Below, piece after piece: positions 1-6,108 of a DNA stretch of 11,291 nt; positions within the stretch are counted from its first letter, which is position 1, and each line of letters begins with the position of its first letter. This DNA comes from Candidatus Sulfotelmatobacter sp. Its GTDB lineage: Bacteria; Acidobacteriota; Terriglobia; Terriglobales; Acidobacteriaceae. Position numbers and translations under genes: made by a program. The stretch covers positions 1 through 11,291 of the forward strand of contig JASHRB010000195.1 of NCBI GenBank assembly GCA_030037575.1, given 5' to 3'. Under the pieces are notes generated by a model. The model made no database searches. It saw only the letters and a program-made list of their open reading frames with translations, and was not told the origin of the DNA.

Positions 1-128
1 CGCTCGAGAAAGTTTATCGCCACCGCGAAAAGTTGACCCGTGACATCGGCGGTCAGGCGGGAACCTGGGAATTTGCCGCCGCTGTCATCGAAGAAATGGA
101 TCAAGCGAAAGCCGCACCAGCTTGCTAG
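1..128 (+). CDS. Isocitrate/isopropylmalate dehydrogenase family protein, C-terminal end (partial)
   Basis: Only the last 41 residues are inside the window, in the frame beginning at base 3 and ending at TAG 126-128. The tail contains LTRDIGGQAGTWEF followed by AAVIEEM. This matches the conserved C-terminal segment of the NAD(P)-dependent isocitrate and 3-isopropylmalate dehydrogenases (pattern T-x-D-[LIV]-GG-x-A-[ST]-T-x-E-F, then A-[VI]-I), a region near the dimer interface and cofactor pocket. These enzymes oxidatively decarboxylate isocitrate (TCA cycle) or 3-isopropylmalate (leucine synthesis). The fragment is too short to say which; the GQAGTWEF wording leans toward an NAD-type isocitrate dehydrogenase. 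The gene starts outside the window. Confidence 0.72.
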   Translation, partial: LEKVYRHREKLTRDIGGQAGTWEFAAAVIEEMDQAKAAPAC

Positions 129-569
129 GAACCGTTCTTTGTTTCAGGCCGCTGGTTTCGCAGCGTAGTAAGTCGCGGTCTTGTTTTCCCTGGGAGACGG
201 GGGAGTCGTGGGGCGAAAACGTGCTCCATCTGTTCGCGGAATCCTGTGGCAGTGGAGCTAACCCGGCGACCGCTGGTGTTCTTCGGCAGGCTGGGAGATC
301 TTTACGGCACCACTCCCCGTGGCGGAGCGCATGGTCATGGAGTCGTCTTCCGGGTATCGTCATAGATAGACGCCCCCGCATGGGCCGTTCGTGAGTTTCT
401 TACGCGACTGCATACCCGGCGCGGGCACATTCCCTTGTCAAGGCTTTGCTGCCGCGCTCGCGAGCGGCTCTGCATGACTCCGTACCGATGTAGGTCGCGA
501 CTTCACATTGGTGTGACTCTTTCATTCACCCACACCTCGCCGGTTTAGCCGGCGCACAGGAGAAAAACT
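129..569. other. Gene-free spacer of about 440 bp
   Basis: I see no convincing gene on either strand. The two open frames here (122-394 +, 85-381 -) translate to Arg/Ser/Pro-rich sequence with no family resemblance. A small hairpin lies shortly after the upstream stop codon (arms 150-154 and 161-165, 5 bp, 6-nt loop), but no T tract follows, so it is at best a weak terminator. Two more hairpins sit close to the next gene: arms 510-515/531-536 (6 bp) and 538-543/549-554 (6 bp, 5-nt loop). I could not match the middle of the spacer (170-400) to 6S RNA, tmRNA, RNase P RNA or SRP RNA by eye. Confidence 0.6.
538..554 (+). promoter_or_regulatory. Small hairpin just upstream of the phosphoesterase RBS
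   Basis: CGCCGG (538-543) pairs perfectly with CCGGCG (549-554) around a TTTAG loop. It ends four bases before the AGGAG Shine-Dalgarno at 558-562, which is followed by ATG at 570. It lies in the leader rather than after a gene and has no T tract, so it is not a terminator. A role in translation or mRNA stability is possible but is only inferred from position. Confidence 0.3.
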
Positions 570-1844
570 ATGGCGGCGAAGAAAACTGCCAAGACATCGA
601 GAAGAAGCTTAACCACCGGGGCGGCGGGAGGTTTTGTATTCGCCGATCCTAAACCCACTCCTGACGATTACAGCGGATTCACGAAACAGGATCTGATGGC
701 GGATTCCAACGCCAAAATCTCGCAAAATCTAGAGCCTTTTCCAACGTCCCGGGCACCGCAGCTGATTCGCTTGAGCCAGGTTGTGGGCGCTTCCGCTATT
801 GCGCAAATCAATTCGGCTGGAAGCATCGTCTTCCATTGCGTAGGCGACACGGGAGGAGTGAAGGAACCCTCGAAGCAATTCGCCGTGGCCGATACGATGA
901 CCTCCGATCTCGCCGGAAGAACTTATCCCACTGGCCGGCCCGCGTTCTTCTATCACCTGGGTGACGTCGTCTACTACCTGGGTCAGGAGCGTTATTACTA
1001 CGATCAGTTCTACGATCCTTACCGCGACTATGCCGGGCCGATCTTTGCCATTCCGGGCAACCACGACGGAGTGGTTTCACCCAGCATCAAAGGGATGAAG
1101 TCGCTCGGCGGTTTTCTGGAGAACTTCTGCACCTCGGCGCCCGGCCACAATCCCGAGGCTCAGGGCATTTCTCGAACCACGATGACGCAGCCGGGAGTCT
1201 ATTTCACGCTGGACGCCCCATTTGTAAAGATCATCGGTCTCTACTCGAATACCGGTGAGGGCGCCACCCAGGGTGTCATCGGCGGAAAGGCGGTCGGCAA
1301 CGCGCAATTAACCTTTCTGCGGCAGCAGCTGAAAACAGCGGGGCAGCGAAGACAGGGTGGAGACAAACGAGCGCTGATCATCGCCGTGCACCACCCGCCT
1401 TTCACGGGCAGCGAAAATCATGTGCCCAGCTCGAACGTACTCACCGATCTCGATTCGGTCTGCAAAGCCGCCAATATCCTGCCGGACATGGTTCTCTCAG
1501 GGCATGCTCACCTTTATGAACGCTATACCCGGTACCTGGGAGACGACCAGATTCCGTTCGTGGTCGCGGGCATGGGCGGATATTTCAATCTTTCCGGTTT
1601 CAAGAAAACCAAAAGTGGAGCTAAACCGAAACCACCGGTCATAACGAAAGATCCGCAAGGAAACCAGCTGGTACTTGAACAATACAACGATCAAGATTTC
1701 GGCTATCTGGTGCTGACGGTGTCGCGCACAACACTGAAGTGCGCCTTTGTGACTGTCGAGCCGAAGCCGAAGGGGGCTCCGATCGTGGGAAAAGGAGATT
1801 CGTTCACACTCGATTTAGTGCGCCACACGGTCGGCACACCGTAG
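570..1844 (+). CDS. Purple acid phosphatase-like calcineurin-type metallophosphoesterase
   Basis: 424 aa, with AGGAG at 558-562 and a 7-nt spacing supporting the ATG at 570. All five metal-binding blocks of the purple acid phosphatase branch of the calcineurin-like superfamily are present in order: GDTG (92-95), GDVVYY (131-136), GNHD (163-166), AVHHPPF (272-278) and GHAHLYER (311-318). Motif I with DxG rather than DxH, plus the GDxxY form of motif II, point to the PAP-like branch, whose members are dinuclear metal phosphomonoesterases or diesterases. The substrate cannot be read from sequence. The N-terminus has TSRRSLTTGAAGGFVFA (10-26), which resembles a twin-arginine signal but has a weak hydrophobic stretch, so export is uncertain. 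The region before motif I (27-85) is family-specific and unassigned. The gene stands alone between a long spacer and a strong hairpin, and appears functionally unrelated to the respiratory genes downstream. Confidence 0.88.
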   Translation: MAAKKTAKTSRRSLTTGAAGGFVFADPKPTPDDYSGFTKQDLMADSNAKISQNLEPFPTSRAPQLIRLSQVVGASAIAQINSAGSIVFHCVGDTGGVKEPSKQFAVADTMTSDLAGRTYPTGRPAFFYHLGDVVYYLGQERYYYDQFYDPYRDYAGPIFAIPGNHDGVVSPSIKGMKSLGGFLENFCTSAPGHNPEAQGISRTTMTQPGVYFTLDAPFVKIIGLYSNTGEGATQGVIGGKAVGNAQLTFLRQQLKTAGQRRQGGDKRALIIAVHHPPFTGSENHVPSSNVLTDLDSVCKAANILPDMVLSGHAHLYERYTRYLGDDQIPFVVAGMGGYFNLSGFKKTKSGAKPKPPVITKDPQGNQLVLEQYNDQDFGYLVLTVSRTTLKCAFVTVEPKPKGAPIVGKGDSFTLDLVRHTVGTP

Positions 1845-1846
1845 TA

Positions 1847-1878
1847 GTGCGGGAGGGAGAACATTTTTCCTTCCGCAC
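1847..1878 (+). terminator. Long hairpin after the phosphoesterase gene, probable terminator
   Basis: Starting three bases after the stop codon, the arm 1847-1861 (GTGCGGGAGGGAGAA) pairs with 1864-1878 (TTTTTCCTTCCGCAC). There are no mismatches if G-U pairs are allowed (six GC-rich base pairs at the base, then mixed A-U/G-U). The innermost pairs must open to form a loop. No T tract follows directly; the next T run is TTTTTTT at about 1937-1943. It is the best transcription boundary between this gene and hemH, but it is not a textbook Rho-independent terminator. Confidence 0.5.
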
Positions 1879-1954
1879 GTGCTCCGCGACGAGAGCCACC
1901 GGAACCTGCTGGCGCTGGCAGCGGCGACATTCATTATTTTTTTAATCTGCCTCA

Positions 1955-1983
1955 TTGACTCCCACAGCAGATGGTAGTAAATT
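1955..1983 (+). promoter_or_regulatory. Sigma70-type promoter for hemH
   Basis: TTGACT (1955-1960, 5/6 match to TTGACA) is separated by exactly 17 bp from TAAATT (1978-1983, 4/6 match to TATAAT). Transcription would start near 1990, about 19 nt before the ATG at 2009. The -35 element contains the TTG that would otherwise be the most upstream in-frame start of hemH, so the promoter argues for the downstream start. The hairpin ending at 1878 separates it from the previous gene. Confidence 0.5.
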
Positions 1984-2008
1984 CGCCGGTTCTGAGAAAT
2001 GTGGGGGG

Positions 2009-3055
2009 ATGTTGAACCGAACGCGTCGTTTGGGGGTGGTGCTATTTCAGCTCGGCGGGCCGGATTCGCTAGCTGCGATAGAGCCTTTTCTTTTTAATCT
2101 ATTCTGTGACCCAGACATCATCGACTTTCCTTTTGCCCGCATCGGGCGCAAAGCTCTCGCCAAACTCATCTCGACCACGCGTGCGCGCAAAGTACAACAT
2201 CATTATTCAGTCATCGGCGGAGGGTCGCCGATCCGCCGTCATACCGAACGGCAGGCGGTCGCGCTGGAGAATGAGTTGGCACGGCGCGGAATCGAAGCGC
2301 GTTGCTTCGTAGCGATGCGGTACTGGCATCCTTTTACCAGCGAGGCCATCGCACAGCTGCTAGCCGCGCAATGCGACCAAGTCATTTTGCTGCCGCTGTA
2401 TCCGCAGTATTCCTCCACCACGAGGGGATCGAGCTTGAACGAATGGCGGCGGCTTTACCACAGCAGTCTTCCAGTTCGAGAAGTCGGCCCGTTCTATCGG
2501 CATCCGATGTTTCTGGATGCAGTAGTGGAAAAAGTGAATGAAGCTTTGTCGCGCTTTGGAGTCCCCGAGCGGGCCGAGCTTGTATTCAGCGCACACGGCA
2601 TTCCGCTGTCAGTGATAGCGAAGGGAGATCCATATCAGCGGCAAATCGAGGAGACAGTTCAGCTTCTGATGGCGTGCGGCGCGTGGTCGAATCGTCACCG
2701 TCTTTGCTATCAGAGCAAAGTCGGTGCAAGCAAATGGTTGCAGCCCTCGCTGCACCGCACTTTGCGCGACCTTGCCGCAGGGGGAGTGCGTGAAGCCTGC
2801 ATTGTGCCGATCGCATTTGTTTCGGATCATGTGGAAACGCTTGGCGAGATCGATCATGAAGCGCGAGAAGAAGCGTGCCGGCTCGGATTCACACAGTTCG
2901 AAATGAGCGCTGGGCTGAATGATTCTCCAGAGTTTATTTCTGCACTCGCGCAGTTAGTGATCGAAGCCCTAGGGAGTGATTATTTGCGCAGCGCGACTCA
3001 CTTAAACGGGAGGCAGGAAGCGGTGCCGGAGTTGCTGGCGGCCGCGGCAGACTAA
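2009..3055 (+). CDS. hemH: Ferrochelatase (protoporphyrin/coproporphyrin ferrochelatase)
   Basis: 348 aa from the ATG at 2009; family length is typically 310-360. The enzyme inserts Fe2+ into a porphyrin, the last or near-last step of heme synthesis. Seen in order: the N-terminal RLGVVLFQLGGPDSL block, HYSVIGGGSPI, VILLPLYPQYSSTTRGS, the catalytic-histidine block VFSAHGIP (His about residue 196), SKVGASKWLQPS (family form usually VGPxxWLxP, so Ala replaces Pro), and FVSDHVETLGEID with the conserved Glu about residue 276. Start choice: an in-frame TTG at 1955 would add 18 residues with no family similarity and lies inside the -35 box of the predicted promoter. ATG 2009 sits just before the conserved N-terminus, although its ribosome site is poor (a G run abuts the codon; TTG 2012 is also possible). 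The stop is 28 bp from the Rieske ATG, so the gene may be co-transcribed with the heme-demanding complex. Sequence alone does not tell proto- from copro-type substrate use. Confidence 0.95.
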   Translation: MLNRTRRLGVVLFQLGGPDSLAAIEPFLFNLFCDPDIIDFPFARIGRKALAKLISTTRARKVQHHYSVIGGGSPIRRHTERQAVALENELARRGIEARCFVAMRYWHPFTSEAIAQLLAAQCDQVILLPLYPQYSSTTRGSSLNEWRRLYHSSLPVREVGPFYRHPMFLDAVVEKVNEALSRFGVPERAELVFSAHGIPLSVIAKGDPYQRQIEETVQLLMACGAWSNRHRLCYQSKVGASKWLQPSLHRTLRDLAAGGVREACIVPIAFVSDHVETLGEIDHEAREEACRLGFTQFEMSAGLNDSPEFISALAQLVIEALGSDYLRSATHLNGRQEAVPELLAAAAD

Positions 3056-3070
3056 GTACGACTTCAAAGT

Positions 3071-3078
3071 AGGGAGGT
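3071..3078 (+). promoter_or_regulatory. Strong Shine-Dalgarno for the Rieske gene
   Basis: AGGGAGGT lies 5 nt before the ATG at 3084 and only 2 nt before the TTG at 3081. The spacing selects ATG 3084 as the start. It is the strongest ribosome site in the window. Confidence 0.75.
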
Positions 3079-3083
3079 ACTTG

Positions 3084-3758
3084 ATGGCGGGTCCGGTTAA
3101 CGAGCAGGCCAACCCGAGTCCGAATCCCAGTGCAGCCCCATCGGCGCCGCGCGCAGCCGATGCGGCGAAGGCTGACGGCGCAAAGACGGAAGCCACAAAG
3201 TATGTCGGCACTCCGGCCGTGGGAACCTCAAAAGCGGCGGCCGCCGGCGGCATCTCATCGTCGGGGCCCTCCAACTCCGACATTGACCGTCGCCGTCGCC
3301 GATTGACCTGGGTTGGGGTGACCGCATTTTTGATGGCTTGGTTCATCGCTTTCTTCCGATTTTTTCTTCCTCGCACTCTTTTCGAACCCAACACGGTTTT
3401 CAAAATCGGTTATCCCTCAGAGTTTGCCCTTGGAGTCGACACCAAATTTCAGCAGAAATATCGCATTTGGGTCGATCGCACGCCTGACCGCCTGTTCGTG
3501 ATCTACGCCCGCTGCACGCACCTGGGATGCACCCCCGACTGGAAACCCAGCGAAAACAAGTTCAAATGCCCATGCCACGGAAGCGGCTATGATAGCGAGG
3601 GAATCAACTTTGAGGGTCCCGCGCCGAGACCGATGGACCGCGCTTACATAACGCTCGCGCCGGACGGGCAAATTCTAGTCGACACCTCAAAACTTTATTC
3701 ATGGCCGAAAGGACAGCCGAACCACTTTAACGATCCGGGAGCATTTTTGCCGGGGTAA
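3084..3758 (+). CDS. Rieske [2Fe-2S] protein of the cytochrome bc complex
   Basis: 224 aa. This subunit takes the first electron from quinol at the Qo site and passes it to the c-type cytochrome. The cluster-binding boxes are CTHLGC (144-149) and CPCHGS (162-167): ligands Cys144, His146, Cys162, His165, with Cys149 and Cys164 as the conserved disulfide. GINFEGPAPRPM (173-184) is the usual downstream loop. One transmembrane anchor spans about 75-95, preceded by the basic run DRRRRRLTW, which fits Tat-dependent insertion as known for Rieske proteins. Residues 1-66 are an Ala/Pro/Ser-rich, low-complexity cytoplasmic extension that ordinary Rieske proteins lack. The gene is first in the bc cluster, followed 154 bp later by cytochrome b. 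It is equivalent to qcrA/petC; I give no symbol because naming differs between lineages. Confidence 0.95.
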   Translation: MAGPVNEQANPSPNPSAAPSAPRAADAAKADGAKTEATKYVGTPAVGTSKAAAAGGISSSGPSNSDIDRRRRRLTWVGVTAFLMAWFIAFFRFFLPRTLFEPNTVFKIGYPSEFALGVDTKFQQKYRIWVDRTPDRLFVIYARCTHLGCTPDWKPSENKFKCPCHGSGYDSEGINFEGPAPRPMDRAYITLAPDGQILVDTSKLYSWPKGQPNHFNDPGAFLPG

Positions 3759-3791
3759 GGTTACCCGGGCGGGAATTGACGAGACAGCAGG

Positions 3792-3822
3792 TTCCGAACC
3801 AGCGTGTCAGACCGGTTCGGAA
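3792..3822. repeat. Inverted repeat in the Rieske-cytochrome b spacer (possible interspersed-repeat relic)
   Basis: TTCCGAACC (3792-3800) pairs perfectly with GGTTCGGAA (3814-3822) around a 13-nt loop. The right arm runs into TCGGAATGACA (3817-3827), identical over 11 bases to the end of the repeat at 6077-6087. CAGACCGGTTCGGAA (3808-3822) matches 4938-4952 at 14 of 15 positions. No T tract follows, so it is not a standard terminator. It could act in mRNA processing or stability between the genes. Confidence 0.45.
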
Positions 3823-3912
3823 TGACATCGTGGTAAGTTCTGCCTGGCTGGGGAAGGGGAACCATATCTCAACAAGTTTTGCCAGCAGACATATTTGAAT
3901 TCGGGAATCATT

Positions 3913-4839
3913 ATGGCTGAAGAAAACAACGACAAGAATGGCAAAGTCGGATTGATCGACCGCGTGAAAGACGACATTCAGGCGATGAAGGTCGACATCC
4001 CGACAAAAGCGAAAGAACAAATCGAGGGATTAAAAGATCCGACCAAGACTCAGGCCTACACCTCGATCTTTCGGCACAAGCACGACGATACGCCGCGGAA
4101 CCGAGCCCTCGGCGTGCTGTCGAACGTTTTTCTGCATTTGCACCCGGCAAAAATTAATCGCGACGCGGTGCGCTATAGCTATACCTGGGGCATGGGCGGG
4201 ATCACGTTTTTCCTGTTCATCGTTCTCACTTACACCGGCGTACTGCTGATGTTTTATTACCACCCGACGAAGGTGCAGGCGTTTCGCGACGTGCTCTATC
4301 TGGAGCACGATGTGCCCTTTGGAAAAATTCTGCGCAATATGCACCGCTGGGCCGCTCACCTGATGGTGATTGCCGTCTGGCTGCACATGTTCCGTGTCTT
4401 TCTGACGGGCTCGTACAAGAAGCCGCGCGAATTCAACTGGAATATTGGTGTGCTCTTGCTCGTCTTTACGCTGCTGCTGTCATTCACCGGATATTTGTTG
4501 CCCGACGATCAACTCGGATTCTGGGCGGTTACCGTTGGCACCAACATGGCCCGTGCTACTCCGCTGCTGGGGCATGAGGGGCCCTTCGGACATCAACTGG
4601 GAATGACGCCATACAACGACGTGCGGTTTGGCCTGCTCGGCGGATCGATTGTAGACGCGAATGCGTTGCTGCGTTCCTACATCTGGCATTGCATTGGAAT
4701 TCCGATCGTGGCCTCGGTGCTGATGATTGTGCATTTCTGGCGGGTAAGAAAGGACGGCGGAATTTCCGGGCCCGCCCCGGTGATGCTGCCGCAGGAAGCG
4801 GACAAGCCGCGACGGGGACCGAAAGCGGCGGGGGAGTGA
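3913..4839 (+). CDS. Cytochrome b, N-terminal (b6-like) subunit of the bc complex
   Basis: 308 aa from ATG 3913, with GGGA at 3903-3906 and a 6-nt spacing; an in-frame TTG at 3895 lacks a ribosome site. This di-heme membrane subunit carries electrons across the membrane from the Qo to the Qi site. Heme ligands: His144/His158 in NMHRWAAHLMVIAVWLH and His259/His274 in WHCIGIPIVASVLMIVH. The 14- and 15-residue spacings are those of cytochrome b6; mitochondrial-type cytochrome b has 14 and 14. Four transmembrane helices fall at about 94-115, 145-165, 177-197 and 257-277. The b6 cysteine that binds the extra heme (before GGIT) is Gly here (GMGGIT), so a covalent third heme is not expected. Residues 1-85 form a charged, soluble N-terminal extension with helix-like Lys/Asp/Glu repeats. 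The protein stops after helix four; the rest of cytochrome b is encoded by the next gene. Equivalent to petB/qcrB. Confidence 0.94.
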   Translation: MAEENNDKNGKVGLIDRVKDDIQAMKVDIPTKAKEQIEGLKDPTKTQAYTSIFRHKHDDTPRNRALGVLSNVFLHLHPAKINRDAVRYSYTWGMGGITFFLFIVLTYTGVLLMFYYHPTKVQAFRDVLYLEHDVPFGKILRNMHRWAAHLMVIAVWLHMFRVFLTGSYKKPREFNWNIGVLLLVFTLLLSFTGYLLPDDQLGFWAVTVGTNMARATPLLGHEGPFGHQLGMTPYNDVRFGLLGGSIVDANALLRSYIWHCIGIPIVASVLMIVHFWRVRKDGGISGPAPVMLPQEADKPRRGPKAAGE

Positions 4840-4856
4840 GGAAGTTGCAATACGAC

Positions 4857-4952
4857 GTCATTGCGAACGGGTCCGCAGGACCTATGAGAAACCTGCTTCT
4901 CACGATGACCATAAAAGCCGGTTCCTCACCGCTGTTACAGACCGATTCGGAA
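4857..4952. repeat. Structured spacer with a possible degenerate copy of the interspersed repeat
   Basis: The spacer between the two cytochrome b genes begins with GTCATTGCGAAC (4857-4868), resembling the GTCATCCTGAGCG end of the repeat at 5972. It ends with CAGACCGATTCGGAA (4938-4952), which is 14/15 identical to 3808-3822. Inside are two small perfect hairpins: 4870-4874/4878-4882 and 4885-4890/4897-4902 (TGAGAA/TTCTCA, 6-nt loop). The similarity is real over these short stretches. Calling it a decayed repeat copy is inference. Confidence 0.35.
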
Positions 4953-4986
4953 GAGCAGACTTGGGCTAATTGATTCGAGCGAATTT

Positions 4987-5916
4987 ATGGACTGGCGACA
5001 ACTTTGGGAGATTTGCTCCGCTCCGGACAACGTACCGATCGTGGGCTTGATTCCACTGCTCATCTTCTATATTTACCTTGCGTGGAAACAGGCGCACGCC
5101 AACGACCAATTGATCGCGCAGCTGGAAACCGATCCGGCGATGGCGAAGACGCATCATCGCAAGACCTGGCCCTTCAAGCAAGGCTGGCAAAAAGAAGTTC
5201 ACGTCTGGCCGTTCCTGCTACGCATTGAATTTCTCGCCGCCATTATCGTCACCATCATTCTGATGGTCTGGTCGATCACGCTGAACGCTCCGCTCGAAGA
5301 ACCTTCGAATCCTAACCTGACCATGAATCCGGCCAAAGCGCCGTGGTACTTCCTGGGGCTACAGGAAATGCTCGTCTATTTCGATCCGTGGATCGCAGGG
5401 GTCGTCATGCCGACATTAATCATCATCGGCTTGATGGTCATTCCTTACATCGACACCAACCCGCTGGGCAGCGGTTACTACACCTGGAAGCAGCGGAAGT
5501 TTTCGATCTCTACTTTTCTTTTCGGCTTCATCATCATGTGGGTCACGATGATCATGATTGGGACCTTCATTCGCGGCCCGGGCTGGCAGTGGTTCTGGCC
5601 CGGGCAGACCTGGGACCACAACCGCTTGATTTACGAGGTGAATCGCGACTTGCCGGATATTTTCGGCATCACGTCGAACCTCGGTAAAGGAATTTTCGGC
5701 GCGATCGTGGTGGGAGGCTATTACGCCATTGGAGGATTTGTCGTGTATTCGCTCTTTCGGCGATACATGGCAAAAGACTTCAAGCGGATGAGCCTGTTGC
5801 AGTTTTCGATTACTCAGTTTCTGTTGCTGACGATGGTCGCGTTGCCCATCAAGATGGGGATTCGCCTTTTGTGGCACATCAAGTACGTGTGGATTACGCC
5901 CTGGTTCAATATTTAG
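4987..5916 (+). CDS. Cytochrome b, C-terminal (subunit IV-like) subunit of the bc complex
   Basis: 309 aa, ATG at 4987, ribosome site weak. It completes the split cytochrome b and supplies much of the Qo pocket. The diagnostic segment is NPAKAPWYFLGLQEMLVYF (114-132), followed by DPWIAGVVMP. The PEWY motif of mitochondrial and b6f enzymes reads APWY (118-121), so the Qo glutamate position is Pro119. Hydrophobic helices fall at about 16-32, 82-98, 137-155, 174-195, 234-256 and 271-292. The first is an extra N-terminal helix, and the last two exceed the three helices of plant subunit IV, giving a longer, bacterial-style C-terminal half. No heme-binding motif is present, as expected for this half. 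It follows the b6-like gene by 147 bp; both subunits are needed for one functional cytochrome b. Equivalent to petD or the C-terminal part of qcrB. Confidence 0.9.
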   Translation: MDWRQLWEICSAPDNVPIVGLIPLLIFYIYLAWKQAHANDQLIAQLETDPAMAKTHHRKTWPFKQGWQKEVHVWPFLLRIEFLAAIIVTIILMVWSITLNAPLEEPSNPNLTMNPAKAPWYFLGLQEMLVYFDPWIAGVVMPTLIIIGLMVIPYIDTNPLGSGYYTWKQRKFSISTFLFGFIIMWVTMIMIGTFIRGPGWQWFWPGQTWDHNRLIYEVNRDLPDIFGITSNLGKGIFGAIVVGGYYAIGGFVVYSLFRRYMAKDFKRMSLLQFSITQFLLLTMVALPIKMGIRLLWHIKYVWITPWFNI

Positions 5917-5922
5917 TTATCA

Positions 5923-5944
5923 GTCGTGCGTCGTTGGTCGTTGG
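5923..5944. repeat. Short TCGTTGG tandem repeat
   Basis: Two adjoining copies of TCGTTGG (5931-5937 and 5938-5944) follow GTCGTGCG directly after the stop codon of the subunit IV-like gene. Similar GTCGTTGG-type runs often flank intergenic repeat elements in bacteria. It lies next to the larger repeat beginning at 5972. Confidence 0.35.
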
Positions 5945-5971
5945 CGGTTTTGAATGTCGTTGTTCTAGGTT

Positions 5972-6086
5972 GTCATCCTGAGCGAAGCGGCAGGTTCGCG
6001 TGACGAAGCCGTCGCCGGGTCGAAGGATCCCCTGTGAGTGTCACTCGTGCCCGAAGATAGGGAATCCTGGTTTCACTCGGAATGAC
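5972..6086. repeat. Interspersed inverted-repeat element (GTCATCCTGAG ... CTCGGAATGAC)
   Basis: About 115 bp. The left end GTCATCCTGAGCGAAGC (5972-5988) and the right end CTCGGAATGAC (6076-6086) are imperfect inverted copies of each other. Inside, AGGATCCC (6025-6032) pairs with GGGAATCCT (6060-6068) with one bulged base, and GAGTG-T-CACTC (6036-6046) is a nested palindrome. The wording GTCATCCTGAGCGAAGC...GTCGAAGGATC is, from general knowledge, a widespread intergenic repeat type in acidobacterial and other genomes. It occupies most of the spacer before the multiheme gene, and its right end contains the ATG at 6082. Confidence 0.65.
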
Positions 6087-6098
6087 AAAATCACTCTC

Positions 6099-6103
6099 GG
6101 AGG
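6099..6103 (+). promoter_or_regulatory. Shine-Dalgarno selecting the GTG start of the multiheme cytochrome
   Basis: GGAGG at 6099-6103 lies 5 nt before GTG 6109. The upstream in-frame ATG 6082 has no usable site, since only GG abuts it, and it is embedded in the repeat end CGGAATGAC. The ribosome site therefore favours GTG 6109. Confidence 0.6.
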
Positions 6104-6108
6104 CGCTG

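Noticed and set aside
85..394. Open frames on both strands in the first spacer
   Set aside because: No ribosome site, biased Arg/Ser/Pro composition and no family likeness; the + frame also overlaps the end of the dehydrogenase gene.
3081..3083. TTG start for the Rieske gene
   Set aside because: Only 2 nt from the AGGGAGGT site; ATG 3084 has proper spacing.
3750..3768. Hairpin across the Rieske stop codon as a terminator
   Set aside because: About 5-8 bp with a bulge and no T tract, and the gene downstream belongs to the same complex.
3895..3912. TTG start for cytochrome b
   Set aside because: No ribosome site; ATG 3913 has GGGA at 6 nt.
5972..6086. CRISPR repeat or insertion sequence
   Set aside because: Single copy at this site, no spacers, no transposase and no target duplication visible; fits a short non-coding interspersed repeat.
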